Below are positions 25,643-34,429 of a stretch of 64,000 nucleotides of DNA, piece by piece. How positions within the stretch are numbered: the first letter of the stretch is position 1; the number at the start of each line of letters is the position of its first letter. A program made the translations under genes and the position numbers. Below the pieces are notes generated by a model, which searched no databases, was not told the DNA's origin, and worked only from the letters and a program-made list of their open reading frames with translations. Source of the DNA: Planctomycetota bacterium (GTDB lineage: Bacteria > Planctomycetota > PUPC01 > DSUN01); assembly GCA_035384565.1 (NCBI GenBank), contig DAOOIT010000032.1:5772-69771 (forward strand), in the 5' to 3' direction.

Positions 25643-28273
25643 GTGACGCGGTTCGAGATCACGCGCGCGGTGCTTCTGTGGCTGGCCTTCGCGGCCGCCC
25701 GAAGCAGCGCGACCGATGCTCCGCCAGCCTTTGCCAGCAAGCCGGCGACCGCCCAGGTCGGCGGGAGTGTCCATATCACTTTCGCTGCCGACCGCGAGAC
25801 CGACGTGTCGGTGACCATCGAGGATGCGGCGGGCCGCGTCGTCCGCCACCTCGCCGCCGGCGTGCTCGGCACCAACCCGCCCGCGCCCCTCAAGCCGGGC
25901 CTTACCCAGACCCTCGCGTGGGATGGCACGGCCGACAACGGCAACCCCGCAGCAGGCGGCCCCTTCCGCGTCCGCGTGAAGCTGGGCTTGAGGCCCGAGT
26001 TCGATTCCTTCCTGCTCTTCCAGCCCGACGCCACGCCCGACATCACCAGCCTCGCGCTCGGCCCGAAGGGCGAGGTGTATGCTTTCTACCATGATCCCAC
26101 GGCCAACGGCAACCAGGGGGGTGTCAAGCTCAAGGTCCTCGACCGCCAGGGCCGCCATCTCCGCCAGATCATCCCCTTCCCCGCCGACCTGCCCTACGAG
26201 CGCGTGAAGGCCACGGGCGCCTTCCAGGACGATGCGGGCAATCTGGTACCCCACTGCCACAACTGGCACACGCTCAGCTTCTACCCCGACACCCAGTGGG
26301 CCCGCGGGCGCAGCATGTCGGACTTCAGCCAGCCGACGGTGGACGCCAACGGGCGCGTCTACTGGATCATCGAGGGGGGCCGCCTGTGCGCGGTGGACGC
26401 GGATGGAGGCATCCCCTACGACACGTTCCTCAGCCCACCGTTATTCCCCGGCGTGAGTTTCCCTGGCGGCCGCCCGGCGCTGGCTGTGAGCGGCGATGGC
26501 AAGCACCTCTATGCCGCCGGTATCCGCACGGCGGAGGATTCCTGGGGCAAGAACTCCGCTCCCCTCCCCTGCGTGTTCCGCATCAGCGTGGCGACCCGCG
26601 CGGCGACGGTCTTCGCGGGCAAGCGTGACCAGCGCGGCACGGATGGCGCGCTGCTCGCCGGCCCCCGCGGCGTGGCCGTGGCCGGCGGCTTGCTTTACGT
26701 GGCCGACCCCGACGCCGGCCGCGTCGCTGTCTTCAGAGAGTCCGACGGATCACTCGTCGGAGAACTGAAGGCCACGCTGCCCCACATCGTCCAGGTCCAT
26801 CCCAGCACCGGCGCCGTCTATGTGGTCAGCTACGTGCCCGAGGACGAGCCGCGCCCCGACGGCAAGTGCCGCATCAAGGACGCCCACCTGCTGAAGTTCG
26901 CGAGCTACCAGGACGCGCACCCCCTCTACCAGATGCCGCTGCCGCGCACGGGCCTCAGCCCTAACGACGGCACGCACCGCATTGCGCTCGACGCGACCGC
27001 CGACCCGCCGCTGCTCTGGGCGCCGGGTCTGCCCTACGCCCGCACCGGCCGCCGCATCGCCTGCTACCGCGACACAGGGACGGCCTTCGAGGCCGTCGCA
27101 TTGCCCGAGCCCACGGAACCCTGGGGCGACGGGCCGCGCGACCTCGTGCTCGACCGCGCCCGAGGCGATCTCTACATCAAGGTCAACGGCGAGCAATGGC
27201 ATCAACTCGACGAAGAGACCTGCAAGCCGGCGCGCCGGGTGCGGTTTCCCAAGAATGAGGGCGGCCCGTACATGGGCTCATCGGGCGCGCAGCTCGGCGT
27301 GGATTCCGCCGGCCGTTACGTGACCCACTGCTGGGGCGACCGCAGTGGCCTGATGCGCTGGGCACGCGACTTCAAGCCGTTGCCCTGGGACGGCCTCGCC
27401 ACCCATCGCACCGATTGGGGCGGGATGATGACCTTCCAACTCAACTACATGGCCATCCATCGCGACGAGATCTACGTCATCAAACCCGTCGAGGGGCCGC
27501 ATCATCTGGACGTCTATGACTTCGGCCTGCGCCATAAGCGGCGCGCCGTGTGGAACGTCCGCCGCGGCTCCTGTCCGCGCGTGGACGCCCGCGGCAACCT
27601 CTACCTCACCGTGCCGCTTCGCCCGCTCGACCGCGACTTCCCCGCCTTCTTCGACGGCAAGCTGGCGAAGCTGCCCGACTACTTCCGCAACCTGGGCGAG
27701 GGCCACTACTGGTACACTTACATGCACGGCAGCCTCGTCAAGTTTCCGCCCGAGGGCGGCGCCTTCCTCTGGCAGCAGACCGCGCGCGAGAGCAACGACC
27801 TGGCGGGCCTGCCCGACGCCGTGAAGGCGAAGCCGAGGGCAAAGTTCCAGTACTTCCGCGATGGCCGCTACCCGCACACCCCGTGCGAAGTCCAGGGCGC
27901 CGAGTGGGTGCGCTTCGGCTACTCGCCCTATTCCGAAACCTACAGCATCGGCACCCCCGCCTGCATGTGCGAGGGCACAGGCTTTGACGTGGACGCCTTC
28001 GGCCGCGTCTTCTTCCCCAACCTTTGCCAGTTCCGCATCGAAGTCATTGACACCAACAACAACCCCATCGCCACCTTCGGCCACTACGGCAACCAGGACT
28101 CTGGCGGCCCCGCGCCGAGGGTCAAGACGCCCGATATCCCGCTCGCGTGGCCCACCTATGTGGCCGTGAGCGACACCCACGCCTACGTGAGTGACACCGT
28201 GGGCCTGCGCGTGGCCCGCGTGCGCCTCGGCGCGCATGCGGAGGAAGCGTGCGACCTTCAGAGGAAGGAGTAA
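25643..28273 (+). CDS. Secreted beta-propeller protein with N-terminal FlgD-like Ig domain
   Basis: The 876-residue protein has a signal-like N terminus. A FlgD-type Ig domain follows (about residues 40-115: VTIEDAAGRVVRHLAAGVLG, then LAWDGTADNGNPAAGGPFRVRV). A long NHL/YVTN-like propeller region (ALGPKGEVYAFY, GPRGVAVAGGLLYVADPDAGRVAVF, and CSxxxCMC-like GTPACMCEG) makes up the rest, ending in a last NHL blade AWPTYVAVSDTHAYVSDTVG. The start codon is GTG with a purine-rich GGAAGACCGAGAG before it. The domain set is frequent in planctomycete secretomes; function unknown. Confidence 0.78.
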   Translation: MTRFEITRAVLLWLAFAAARSSATDAPPAFASKPATAQVGGSVHITFAADRETDVSVTIEDAAGRVVRHLAAGVLGTNPPAPLKPGLTQTLAWDGTADNGNPAAGGPFRVRVKLGLRPEFDSFLLFQPDATPDITSLALGPKGEVYAFYHDPTANGNQGGVKLKVLDRQGRHLRQIIPFPADLPYERVKATGAFQDDAGNLVPHCHNWHTLSFYPDTQWARGRSMSDFSQPTVDANGRVYWIIEGGRLCAVDADGGIPYDTFLSPPLFPGVSFPGGRPALAVSGDGKHLYAAGIRTAEDSWGKNSAPLPCVFRISVATRAATVFAGKRDQRGTDGALLAGPRGVAVAGGLLYVADPDAGRVAVFRESDGSLVGELKATLPHIVQVHPSTGAVYVVSYVPEDEPRPDGKCRIKDAHLLKFASYQDAHPLYQMPLPRTGLSPNDGTHRIALDATADPPLLWAPGLPYARTGRRIACYRDTGTAFEAVALPEPTEPWGDGPRDLVLDRARGDLYIKVNGEQWHQLDEETCKPARRVRFPKNEGGPYMGSSGAQLGVDSAGRYVTHCWGDRSGLMRWARDFKPLPWDGLATHRTDWGGMMTFQLNYMAIHRDEIYVIKPVEGPHHLDVYDFGLRHKRRAVWNVRRGSCPRVDARGNLYLTVPLRPLDRDFPAFFDGKLAKLPDYFRNLGEGHYWYTYMHGSLVKFPPEGGAFLWQQTARESNDLAGLPDAVKAKPRAKFQYFRDGRYPHTPCEVQGAEWVRFGYSPYSETYSIGTPACMCEGTGFDVDAFGRVFFPNLCQFRIEVIDTNNNPIATFGHYGNQDSGGPAPRVKTPDIPLAWPTYVAVSDTHAYVSDTVGLRVARVRLGAHAEEACDLQRKE

Positions 28274-28277
28274 GGTC

Positions 28278-29726
28278 CTGAGACACCACCTCGCCGCCGC
28301 CCGACGAGCGGCGCTCGCCTGGAGCCTGACGCTGGGCTGCGTGCAGGCCGCCGAATGGCTCGATTGCCTCATTCCGCCGCCCTCCGGCGTGTCGCTCAGC
28401 AGCGGGGTCCTCGACATCACCGCGCCCGTTGAGCGAGCCGCGCTCATCCCCCTCGCCTCGCCCGCGCCGGGCGCATTCGACCTCGAGATCGAGTTGCGCT
28501 GGACGTGTCCGGCCTCGCAGCGCGGCGGGGTGGACGTGCTGGCCGGGCCCCACTCCGTGGGCAGCGCGGGCTATCGCGTGGCCGCGAGCGTAGAGCCCTG
28601 GCGGGTCTTCGAGTGCCGCGGGCCGCAGCTTGTGGCCCGCTCCTGGCACACCATCGAGTTGCGCGTGCGTCCTGGCTCGTTCGAGTACCGCCTCGGCGGT
28701 CGCCCGGTTCTGCGGGTAGACGCTGCCGGCTCGATGGAGTCGGGGGTGCGCCTGGCCGTGGCTGGAGGCACACGGGCACAGGTGCGCCGCTGCCGGCTCC
28801 GCGCGGCCCCAGGGGAGGCACGCGAAGGGGCCGACCGGCTCGCGTGCGCTGCCGAGCTGTTCCCTCACCGAGGTCGCGCTGTGCCCGACGGCCAGGCCCT
28901 CGGAGGCCGAGCGGTGGAACTCCGGGGCGCCGGCCCCGACCAGTGGCTGATGGACGGCCAGGATGTCGCCCTGCCCACCATCGGACCGTGGGCGGCCGTC
29001 TTCGGCCTCCGAGGCATGGCCGGCAGCGGAACCGTGTGGCTCGAGGTCGCACGCGCCAATGGCGAGCGCGTGGCTGCCGCGGCCGTGCGCCTGGAGGAAT
29101 TGCCCGCCCAGGGCTACGAGCGTCTGAGGGTTCCCTTCCATTGCGAGGCGGGCGAGGTGCTGCAATTCCGCGTGGCGGCCGACCCGGGGCGCTTGCGCGT
29201 GGACGAGGTTGCCATCGAGAAGTCGGCGGCGGCGCCGGCTGGCGGGGCGGCCGGACCCCCCAACGCAGCCTGGCGGCCCCGCCGGGCGCGCGCGCTGGCC
29301 GACACGTGGGGCAAGGCGACCGGCGAGGACGCGGGCATCGCCATTCTGCGCCTGGAGCGCCGCCTCGCCGAGGGCGGCTGGTACGAGTTCCGCGTCGTGT
29401 GGGAGCAGCGTGGCGCAGTACAGGCGGACGACGTGGCCGTGGACCTCTGGGTGGCCTGCCGCGACCCGTGGGGCATCGTGCGGGTGTTCGACCTTGGCGT
29501 GGCTGCCGACGCCGTGCCGCGCGGCGTGCACCATACGAGCGCCTGGCTCGACCCCGCGGTGCTGCCGCGCTATGGCTCGCCCGGGTCGCTCTTCGCGCAG
29601 GTCTACCGCAAGGGGGTGCCTGTAGCCTCCGCCGCGCGGAAGTGGGGGATTCCGGTGGACGACGTGTACATCGTGCGGGCACCGCGCGCCGGCGCGCTGC
29701 GGCCCGCACCCGCGTTCACTGAATGA
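28278..29726 (+). CDS. Secreted protein of unknown function, possible CTG start
   Basis: The frame is open upstream into the previous gene, but no ATG/GTG/TTG after that gene's stop gives a normal leader. A CTG at 28278 lies seven bases after AAGGAG and yields LRHHLAAARRAALAWSLTLG..VQA, a good signal peptide. ATGs at 28191 and 28236 inside the upstream gene would give long charged N termini. The mature part (about 460 aa) has a beta-rich domain with FDLEIELRW near the N terminus, resembling jelly-roll DUF1080-like modules, and Pro/Ala-rich linkers. Product not recognised. It ends 11 bases inside the convergent gene. Confidence 0.65.
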   Translation: MRHHLAAARRAALAWSLTLGCVQAAEWLDCLIPPPSGVSLSSGVLDITAPVERAALIPLASPAPGAFDLEIELRWTCPASQRGGVDVLAGPHSVGSAGYRVAASVEPWRVFECRGPQLVARSWHTIELRVRPGSFEYRLGGRPVLRVDAAGSMESGVRLAVAGGTRAQVRRCRLRAAPGEAREGADRLACAAELFPHRGRAVPDGQALGGRAVELRGAGPDQWLMDGQDVALPTIGPWAAVFGLRGMAGSGTVWLEVARANGERVAAAAVRLEELPAQGYERLRVPFHCEAGEVLQFRVAADPGRLRVDEVAIEKSAAAPAGGAAGPPNAAWRPRRARALADTWGKATGEDAGIAILRLERRLAEGGWYEFRVVWEQRGAVQADDVAVDLWVACRDPWGIVRVFDLGVAADAVPRGVHHTSAWLDPAVLPRYGSPGSLFAQVYRKGVPVASAARKWGIPVDDVYIVRAPRAGALRPAPAFTE

Positions 29727-30153
29727 TCGGCGGCTCGCGCCGGCCCTCGACGTCCCAGCCCTTCGACCAGCGGCGGAACTTGAACACCTCGGTATACTGC
29801 ACCCGGTCGCCGCGGTTGCCCGGCGCGTTCTTCAGCGGGCCGTCGGTGTAGTTGACGTTGTGCCCCTCCCAGCGGAACTGGAGGCGAAGCTTCACGTGGG
29901 CCACGGGGCCCTCCACCGAGATGTCCTCGACCGACACGGTGAAGCCCTCGACCTTCGAGCTGGCTTCCTTGTCGTCGGCGAAGTACGAGTGGAAGCGGTT
30001 CGTGATCTCCTGCGCCGAGGGCAGCTCGGGCGCGCTGTGCAGGCCGCCGGACCCCGCGGCGCTACCGAGGCCGGGCAGGCGGAAGACGAGGGCCGCCAGC
30101 AGCACGACCATGATCGCCTGGAGAATGGTCTGAACCATCCGGTTTGAGCCCAT
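29716..30153 (-). CDS. Membrane-anchored hypothetical protein
   Basis: The 145-residue product has one N-terminal membrane helix (QTILQAIMVVLLAALVFRL) and an extracytoplasmic domain of alternating strands (FTVSVEDISVEGPVAHVKLRLQF, VQYTEVFKFRRWSKGWDVEG) that looks like an NTF2-type cone fold, although no family is certain. The ATG at 30153 has GGGAG upstream, and a strong promoter lies 70 bases before it. It overlaps the 3' end of the convergent gene by 11 bases. Confidence 0.65.
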   Translation of the reverse strand: MGSNRMVQTILQAIMVVLLAALVFRLPGLGSAAGSGGLHSAPELPSAQEITNRFHSYFADDKEASSKVEGFTVSVEDISVEGPVAHVKLRLQFRWEGHNVNYTDGPLKNAPGNRGDRVQYTEVFKFRRWSKGWDVEGRREPPIIQ

Positions 30154-30222
30154 CGCGGCAACTCCCTTCGACTGGCAGAGGCGCGGCGCGCATTCGGCTC
30201 CCCGTGCCGAACTCCGCCCGCG

Positions 30223-30251
30223 ATGATACCGCCCGCCCCGCACCCTGTCAA
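30223..30251 (-). promoter_or_regulatory. Predicted sigma-70 promoter for the membrane-anchored gene
   Basis: On the minus strand a perfect TTGACA (30251-30246) and TATCAT (30228-30223) with a 17-base spacer, divergent from the tRNA-Leu promoter. Confidence 0.7.
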
Positions 30252-30276
30252 GCAACCGCTGCCCGCAAGTTCCCTC

Positions 30277-30305
30277 TTGAATACCCCCTCTCGCGGGGGT
30301 AGAAT
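30277..30305 (+). promoter_or_regulatory. Predicted sigma-70 promoter for tRNA-Leu
   Basis: TTGAAT (30277-30282) and TAGAAT (30300-30305) with a 17-base spacer, 17 bases before the tRNA. The spacer holds a small palindrome, CCCCCTCTCGCGGGGG. Confidence 0.7.
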
Positions 30306-30322
30306 GGGGCGCACGGGTCGCC

Positions 30323-30413
30323 GGGCGGGTGGTGGAACCGGCAGACACATTGGACTTAAAATCCAAAGGGGCGTAAAAACCCCATACGGGTTCGAGTCCC
30401 GTCCCGCCCACCA
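30323..30413 (+). tRNA. tRNA-Leu (TAA)
   Basis: Acceptor arms GGGCGGG/CCCGCCC, anticodon stem TTGGA/TCCAA around CTTAAAA (anticodon TAA), a long type II variable arm with a GGGG/CCCC stem, T arm ACGGG-TTCGAGT-CCCGT, discriminator A and encoded CCA. The long variable arm fits leucine. Confidence 0.97.
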
Positions 30414-30465
30414 GGGTGGCGTTCGGTGCGGCAGTCACGGGCCTCTTGTGGGAAGGGGGTGCGAA

Positions 30466-30942
30466 ATGATGGCCAGGCGATCTGGGTCGGGAGCAGGCAG
30501 GGCGGGCCGCGCCACCGTCGGGTGGCAGGACCCGCTGCGGGCCGGCTTCGCTCACCCCGCGCCGGCAGCGGGGCACGGCGAGCACGTGCACGCGCATCAC
30601 TATCACCCGTCACGCACGCCGGTGCACCTCATTCTGATTCTCTCCGCGGTGGGCATCGCCGCCATTGTGCTGCTCATCGGCATCCTCTCCAGCGGCGGTG
30701 GCGCGCCCACTCTGGCCGAACTGAGAGCCAAGCTGGGCATCGCCCCCGGCGCGCCCGCGGCAGGGGTCAAGCTGTCGCAGGTGGACTTCATGAACCGCCT
30801 GGGCACGCCCGACCACCGCGAGCAGGACCCGACGTACATCTACCTCTACTACAAGATCGAGGGGGGCATGGCGGTGATCGTGGTGGACCGCGGCGGCTGG
30901 GAGGTCGGCGAGGCGCGCATCCGCCAGATTTCCACCCGTTGA
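30466..30942 (+). CDS. Single-pass membrane protein with BamE/SmpA-like C-terminal segment
   Basis: The 158-residue product has a basic, His-rich cytoplasmic stretch (HGEHVHAHHYH), one membrane helix (LILILSAVGIAAIVLLIGIL) and an external domain. The last part, KLSQVDFMNRLGTPDHRE, then YLYYKIEGG, resembles the SmpA/BamE alpha-beta fold in which a helix starting a GxP turn precedes beta strands; this is a weak similarity. Two ATGs in a row (30466 and 30469) follow GGAAGGGGG. It is 11 bases upstream of the methyltransferase gene, probably cotranscribed. Confidence 0.65.
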   Translation: MMARRSGSGAGRAGRATVGWQDPLRAGFAHPAPAAGHGEHVHAHHYHPSRTPVHLILILSAVGIAAIVLLIGILSSGGGAPTLAELRAKLGIAPGAPAAGVKLSQVDFMNRLGTPDHREQDPTYIYLYYKIEGGMAVIVVDRGGWEVGEARIRQISTR

Positions 30943-30953
30943 ACGGGCCGGCG

Positions 30954-32378
30954 ATGAGAATAGGCGGACCGCGCCCCGCGCTCACCCCGCACGACGAGCA
31001 GGCGATTCATCGCGCCCTGCTGCGCCTGTGCGACGAGGTGGGCCTCCTCGTCGAGAGCCCCGCGATCCTCGATCGCCTCGCCGCCGCCGGCGCGCGGGTG
31101 GACCGCCAGGCGCAGCGCGCCCGGCTCGGCCCCGACTTCGTGGAACGGTTCATCGGCGATTCCGCCCGTTTCGACTGGGACGCCGCCGAGCCCTCGGTCG
31201 CCGGCTCGGCCGGGGTTTACCACGGCTATCATCTGGATCCCGACACCGGCCGTTACGAACCGTGGACGCTGCCCCTGCTGCTCCGCTATCTCAAGCTCGC
31301 CCACCATCTCGAGCACACGAACGGCTTCGTCAGCGTGACGTTCGGCATCCGCGGCGTGCCTTCGGCGGCCCTCGAGCCGTTCCTCCATTACCTCGCCTTC
31401 AAGCTCTATGGCCACAGTGCGGCGGGCGTGACCGACGTGCGGCAGGCCGCGACGGTGCTCGACCTATGCGAGGCCGCCGCGGCCGAGCTGGGCGACGACG
31501 GCCGCCGCCGCTTCCGCGGCGTGGTCTACCTGGTCTCGCCGCTCAAGCTCGGGCACCAGGAGGCCGACGTCTTTACTTTCTTCGCCGAGCGGGGCATCGC
31601 CACCGGCATCGGCCACATGCTCTCGCTCGGCGGCACGGCGCCCGTGACGCTCGCCGGCGCCCTGGCCCTGAACCTGGCCCAGGACGTCTTCACCCACGTC
31701 ATCCACCGCGCGTACTTCGGCGGGCGGGCCTTCGGGATCGGCTGCGCCATATCCCCCCTCGACATGCGCACGGGCATGTACTGCTACGGCCGGCCCGAGC
31801 AGCATCTGGCCAACGTGGCCCTTGCCCAGATGGCCCGCCGCTACGGCGTGCCCTTCTGGGGCCACTGCGGCTCGTGCGACGCCAAGCGCCCGAGCGCCGA
31901 GGCCGGCTTTCAGAAGGCCCTGGGCGCTATGGCCTGCCTGATGGCCAGCGGGCACGCCAGCATCGCCACCGGGCTGCTCTCGGTGGACGAGGTGTTCTCG
32001 CCCGTGCAGATGGTGATAGACGACGAGATAGTGGGCGCGCTGAAACGCTTCGCCCGCGGCTTCGAGGTCAACGACGAAACGCTGGCGTTCGACCTCATCC
32101 GCCGGGTCGGCCCCGGCGGCGGGTTCCTCGACGCCGAGCACACGGTGCGTCACTTCCGCGGCGAGTTGTGGGAGCCGCTCGTCTTCGCCCGCGAAATGCT
32201 CGCCGGCTGGCAGCGCCACGGCTCGAGGAGCGACGCCGACGTCGCGCGGGAAGTTGCGCACGAACTGATGCGCCGCGACCCTATGCCCAGCCGCATCTCG
32301 GACGCGCTGGAGCGGCGCCTGCTCGCGGCCATCCGCAAGGCCACGAACGTGGAAGTGCAGGCCGTGGAACTGCCTTGA
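30954..32378 (+). CDS. MttB-family (trimethylamine/quaternary amine) corrinoid methyltransferase, non-pyrrolysine type
   Basis: The 474-residue TIM-barrel protein matches the trimethylamine methyltransferase family: a helical N terminus ending in VGLLVESPAIL, then GFVSVTFGIRGVP, GIGHMLSLGGTAPVTLAGALALN, the substrate-site region CAISPLDMRTG, and SAEAGFQKALGAMACLMASG. There is no in-frame TAG, so no pyrrolysine. Related enzymes demethylate glycine betaine, proline betaine or carnitine and pass the methyl to a corrinoid protein. No corrinoid or activator gene is nearby, so the substrate and partner are unknown. Confidence 0.85.
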   Translation: MRIGGPRPALTPHDEQAIHRALLRLCDEVGLLVESPAILDRLAAAGARVDRQAQRARLGPDFVERFIGDSARFDWDAAEPSVAGSAGVYHGYHLDPDTGRYEPWTLPLLLRYLKLAHHLEHTNGFVSVTFGIRGVPSAALEPFLHYLAFKLYGHSAAGVTDVRQAATVLDLCEAAAAELGDDGRRRFRGVVYLVSPLKLGHQEADVFTFFAERGIATGIGHMLSLGGTAPVTLAGALALNLAQDVFTHVIHRAYFGGRAFGIGCAISPLDMRTGMYCYGRPEQHLANVALAQMARRYGVPFWGHCGSCDAKRPSAEAGFQKALGAMACLMASGHASIATGLLSVDEVFSPVQMVIDDEIVGALKRFARGFEVNDETLAFDLIRRVGPGGGFLDAEHTVRHFRGELWEPLVFAREMLAGWQRHGSRSDADVAREVAHELMRRDPMPSRISDALERRLLAAIRKATNVEVQAVELP

Positions 32379-32402
32379 CCTTCACGGGCGTGAGGGTAGA
32401 AT
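32375..32402 (+). promoter_or_regulatory. Predicted promoter for the 453-aa hypothetical gene
   Basis: TTGACC (32375-32380), overlapping the preceding stop codon, and TAGAAT (32397-32402) with a 16-base spacer; 22 bases before the ATG. Confidence 0.55.
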
Positions 32403-32424
32403 TGGACGGAGAGGAGCCGCGCCG

Positions 32425-33786
32425 ATGCCCCTTGTCGTTCAAGTCCTGCTCACCTTCATCCCCTGGCTGCCCTTCTCCCTGCTCGACGGCTGGAATGCGC
32501 TCGCAACGGCCCGCGTCGAGTCCCGGCTCAAGGCCATTCGCGACGCAGGCGACCCTGTGACGCTGGTTGACCTGGCCCAGCGCTACCCCGATCCGCCGCC
32601 GGGCAGGAACGCAGCGCTGCTGCTCCTGGCGGCCTTCGTGAAAATGGAGGCGCGCGAAGGCGAGAAAGCCGCCCTGGAGGACCGGCTGCCGCTCGTCGGC
32701 CAGGCCGTCCTTCCCACGCCCGACGAGCCTCTGGCGCCGCCCGTGCGGGCCGCGGTCCAGGCGTATCTGCGCGCGAACGCGGAGGCCCTCGCCCTGTTGC
32801 ACAAGGCCGCGACGCTCGACGAGTGCAAGTTCGACCTCGACTTCGCGCAGGGCCCCGCCATGCCGCTGCCGCACCTGTCGAATCTCCGCGGCGCTGCGCG
32901 GCTGCTGGCCCTCGAGGCCATCGAGCGCACCGAGACCGGCAAGGCCGACGAAGCGGCCACGTCCCTTATCGCCTGCCTGCGCATGGGCGAGATGATCCGC
33001 CGCGAGCCGACCCTCATCAGCGGCCTGGTCCGCATCGCGTGCGATGCTATCGCCGTCAACGCCGTCGAGCGGTGGGCCAGCCGCGCGCGCCCCTCGCCCG
33101 AGGCTCTGGGCCGCGTGGAGGCGGCCCTCGCCGCGGCCGGCGACCGCAAGATCATCGAGTGGGCGATGGTGAGCGAGCGCTGCTTCGGCATAGATATCTA
33201 CGAGAACCACGTGCTCAAGCCCGGCGGGGCGCAGGTGGCAGCGATGGTGGGCATAGACTTGCCCGTCGGCGCGCAGATGCTCTGGGGTGCCATCCCCCCG
33301 GCCTACTTCAAGTCGGACATGGCCCACTACCTGGACATCATGGGCGACTACGTGGCGGCGTCGCGGATGACGCCCTCCGAGGGAGCGCGGGCCGCGGCGC
33401 AGGCGAGGCGGAACCTCGAGGAACGAATCCCGCACTACTATGTGGTCTCGCGCCTGATCCTCCCCGCGCTTCAGCGCGTGTTCCAGTCGGGGCAGGAGCA
33501 TCTGGCCCGCTGCGACAGCGCGCGGGTGGCTCTCGCCGCCCTGCGCTACAGGGCCAGGCAGCAGGCCCTGCCCCCAAAGCTCGAGGCGCTCGTGCCCGAG
33601 TACCTCGAGGCTGTGCCCGCGGACCCCTTCGACGGCAGGCCGCTGCGCTATCGAGCCGATGGCGCAGGCCTCGTCGTGTACGCGACAGGCTCGGATGGGA
33701 AGGACGACGGCGGCGACACGGAGCGCCGCGAGGGCAAGGCCCCGGACGTCGGCGTCCGCATCCGTTGGCCGAAGGCGCAGTTCTGA
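32425..33786 (+). CDS. Conserved hypothetical protein of planctomycete type
   Basis: The 453-residue protein has a single N-terminal hydrophobic segment (VVQVLLTFIPWLPFSLL), then a helical region. Its C-terminal motif is ALRYRARQQALPPKLEALVP, then VPADPFDGRPLRYRADG and VVYATGSDGKDDGG. That last motif is shared with many pseudopilin-like and secreted proteins of planctomycetes, where the aspartates may bind calcium, as in type II secretion pseudopilins. Anchored facing the periplasm; function unknown. Confidence 0.7.
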   Translation: MPLVVQVLLTFIPWLPFSLLDGWNALATARVESRLKAIRDAGDPVTLVDLAQRYPDPPPGRNAALLLLAAFVKMEAREGEKAALEDRLPLVGQAVLPTPDEPLAPPVRAAVQAYLRANAEALALLHKAATLDECKFDLDFAQGPAMPLPHLSNLRGAARLLALEAIERTETGKADEAATSLIACLRMGEMIRREPTLISGLVRIACDAIAVNAVERWASRARPSPEALGRVEAALAAAGDRKIIEWAMVSERCFGIDIYENHVLKPGGAQVAAMVGIDLPVGAQMLWGAIPPAYFKSDMAHYLDIMGDYVAASRMTPSEGARAAAQARRNLEERIPHYYVVSRLILPALQRVFQSGQEHLARCDSARVALAALRYRARQQALPPKLEALVPEYLEAVPADPFDGRPLRYRADGAGLVVYATGSDGKDDGGDTERREGKAPDVGVRIRWPKAQF

Positions 33787-33799
33787 CTTGTTCCGTGCC

Positions 33800-33828
33800 T
33801 TGACTCGGCGCCGGCTTTGCAGTATGGT
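33800..33828 (+). promoter_or_regulatory. Predicted promoter of the rimI-ndk-hemB operon
   Basis: TTGACT (33800-33805) and TATGGT (33823-33828) with a 17-base spacer. An in-frame ATG at 33824 lies inside the -10 and so cannot be the rimI start. Confidence 0.62.
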
Positions 33829-33871
33829 GCCGGGGATTGTGCGATCGGCTCCCTGCGAGGGCCTGTTGGCC

Positions 33872-34411
33872 ATGAGTGCGATGGGTTCGTTCCTGCGCCG
33901 CGTGCGGGCGGCCTTGGGCCATCGAGGGCTGCCGCAGCTTCTCGCGGGCGATGTGCGCGTGCGGCGCATGGGCTACCGCGACCTGCGCGCCGTGGTGGCC
34001 ATCGAGAACGCCTCGTTCCGGGGGCCGTGGCGGCCCAACTCCTATGCGCGCGCCGTGGCCGACGCCCACCACAGCTTCTTCGTGGCCGAGGTGAACAGCG
34101 AGATCGTGGGCTATGCGGGCATGTGGGTGGAGGGCCATCAGGCCCACATCGCCAAGGTCGCCGTCCGCGAGGAACACCGCCGCCGCGGCATCGGCACCCT
34201 GCTGTTGCGCCACCTGCTCGACCACGCCCGGCGCCTGGGCCTGTCGCAGGCCTATCTGGAGGTCCGCCGGGGCAATCTCGAGGCCCAGGACCTCTACCGC
34301 CGCTTCGGCTTCCGCTTCGAGCGGGTGCAGCCCAACGCCTACCCGGATGACGGAGAGGACGCGTTGATCTTCGTGCTGCGTGGCCTGTTGGACATCAAGC
34401 CAGCTTCCTGA
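33872..34411 (+). CDS. rimI: RimI-like GNAT N-acetyltransferase
   Basis: The 179-residue GNAT enzyme has ENASFRGPW near residue 50, the acetyl-CoA loop VREEHRRRGIGTLLL, and the C-terminal EVRRGNLEAQDLYRRFGF. These match RimI, which acetylates the N terminus of ribosomal protein S18, and related protein N-acetyltransferases. The 40-residue N-terminal extension is longer than in E. coli RimI. The start at 33872 has GAGGG upstream and lies downstream of the promoter. First gene of a five-gene run; ndk follows after 18 bases. Confidence 0.85.
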   Translation: MSAMGSFLRRVRAALGHRGLPQLLAGDVRVRRMGYRDLRAVVAIENASFRGPWRPNSYARAVADAHHSFFVAEVNSEIVGYAGMWVEGHQAHIAKVAVREEHRRRGIGTLLLRHLLDHARRLGLSQAYLEVRRGNLEAQDLYRRFGFRFERVQPNAYPDDGEDALIFVLRGLLDIKPAS

Positions 34412-34429
34412 ACTTCGACCGGAGACCCC

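Noticed and set aside
30223..30465. N-terminal extension of the 158-residue membrane protein across tRNA-Leu
   Set aside because: It would translate the whole tRNA; ATG at 30466 with a ribosome site is a far better start.
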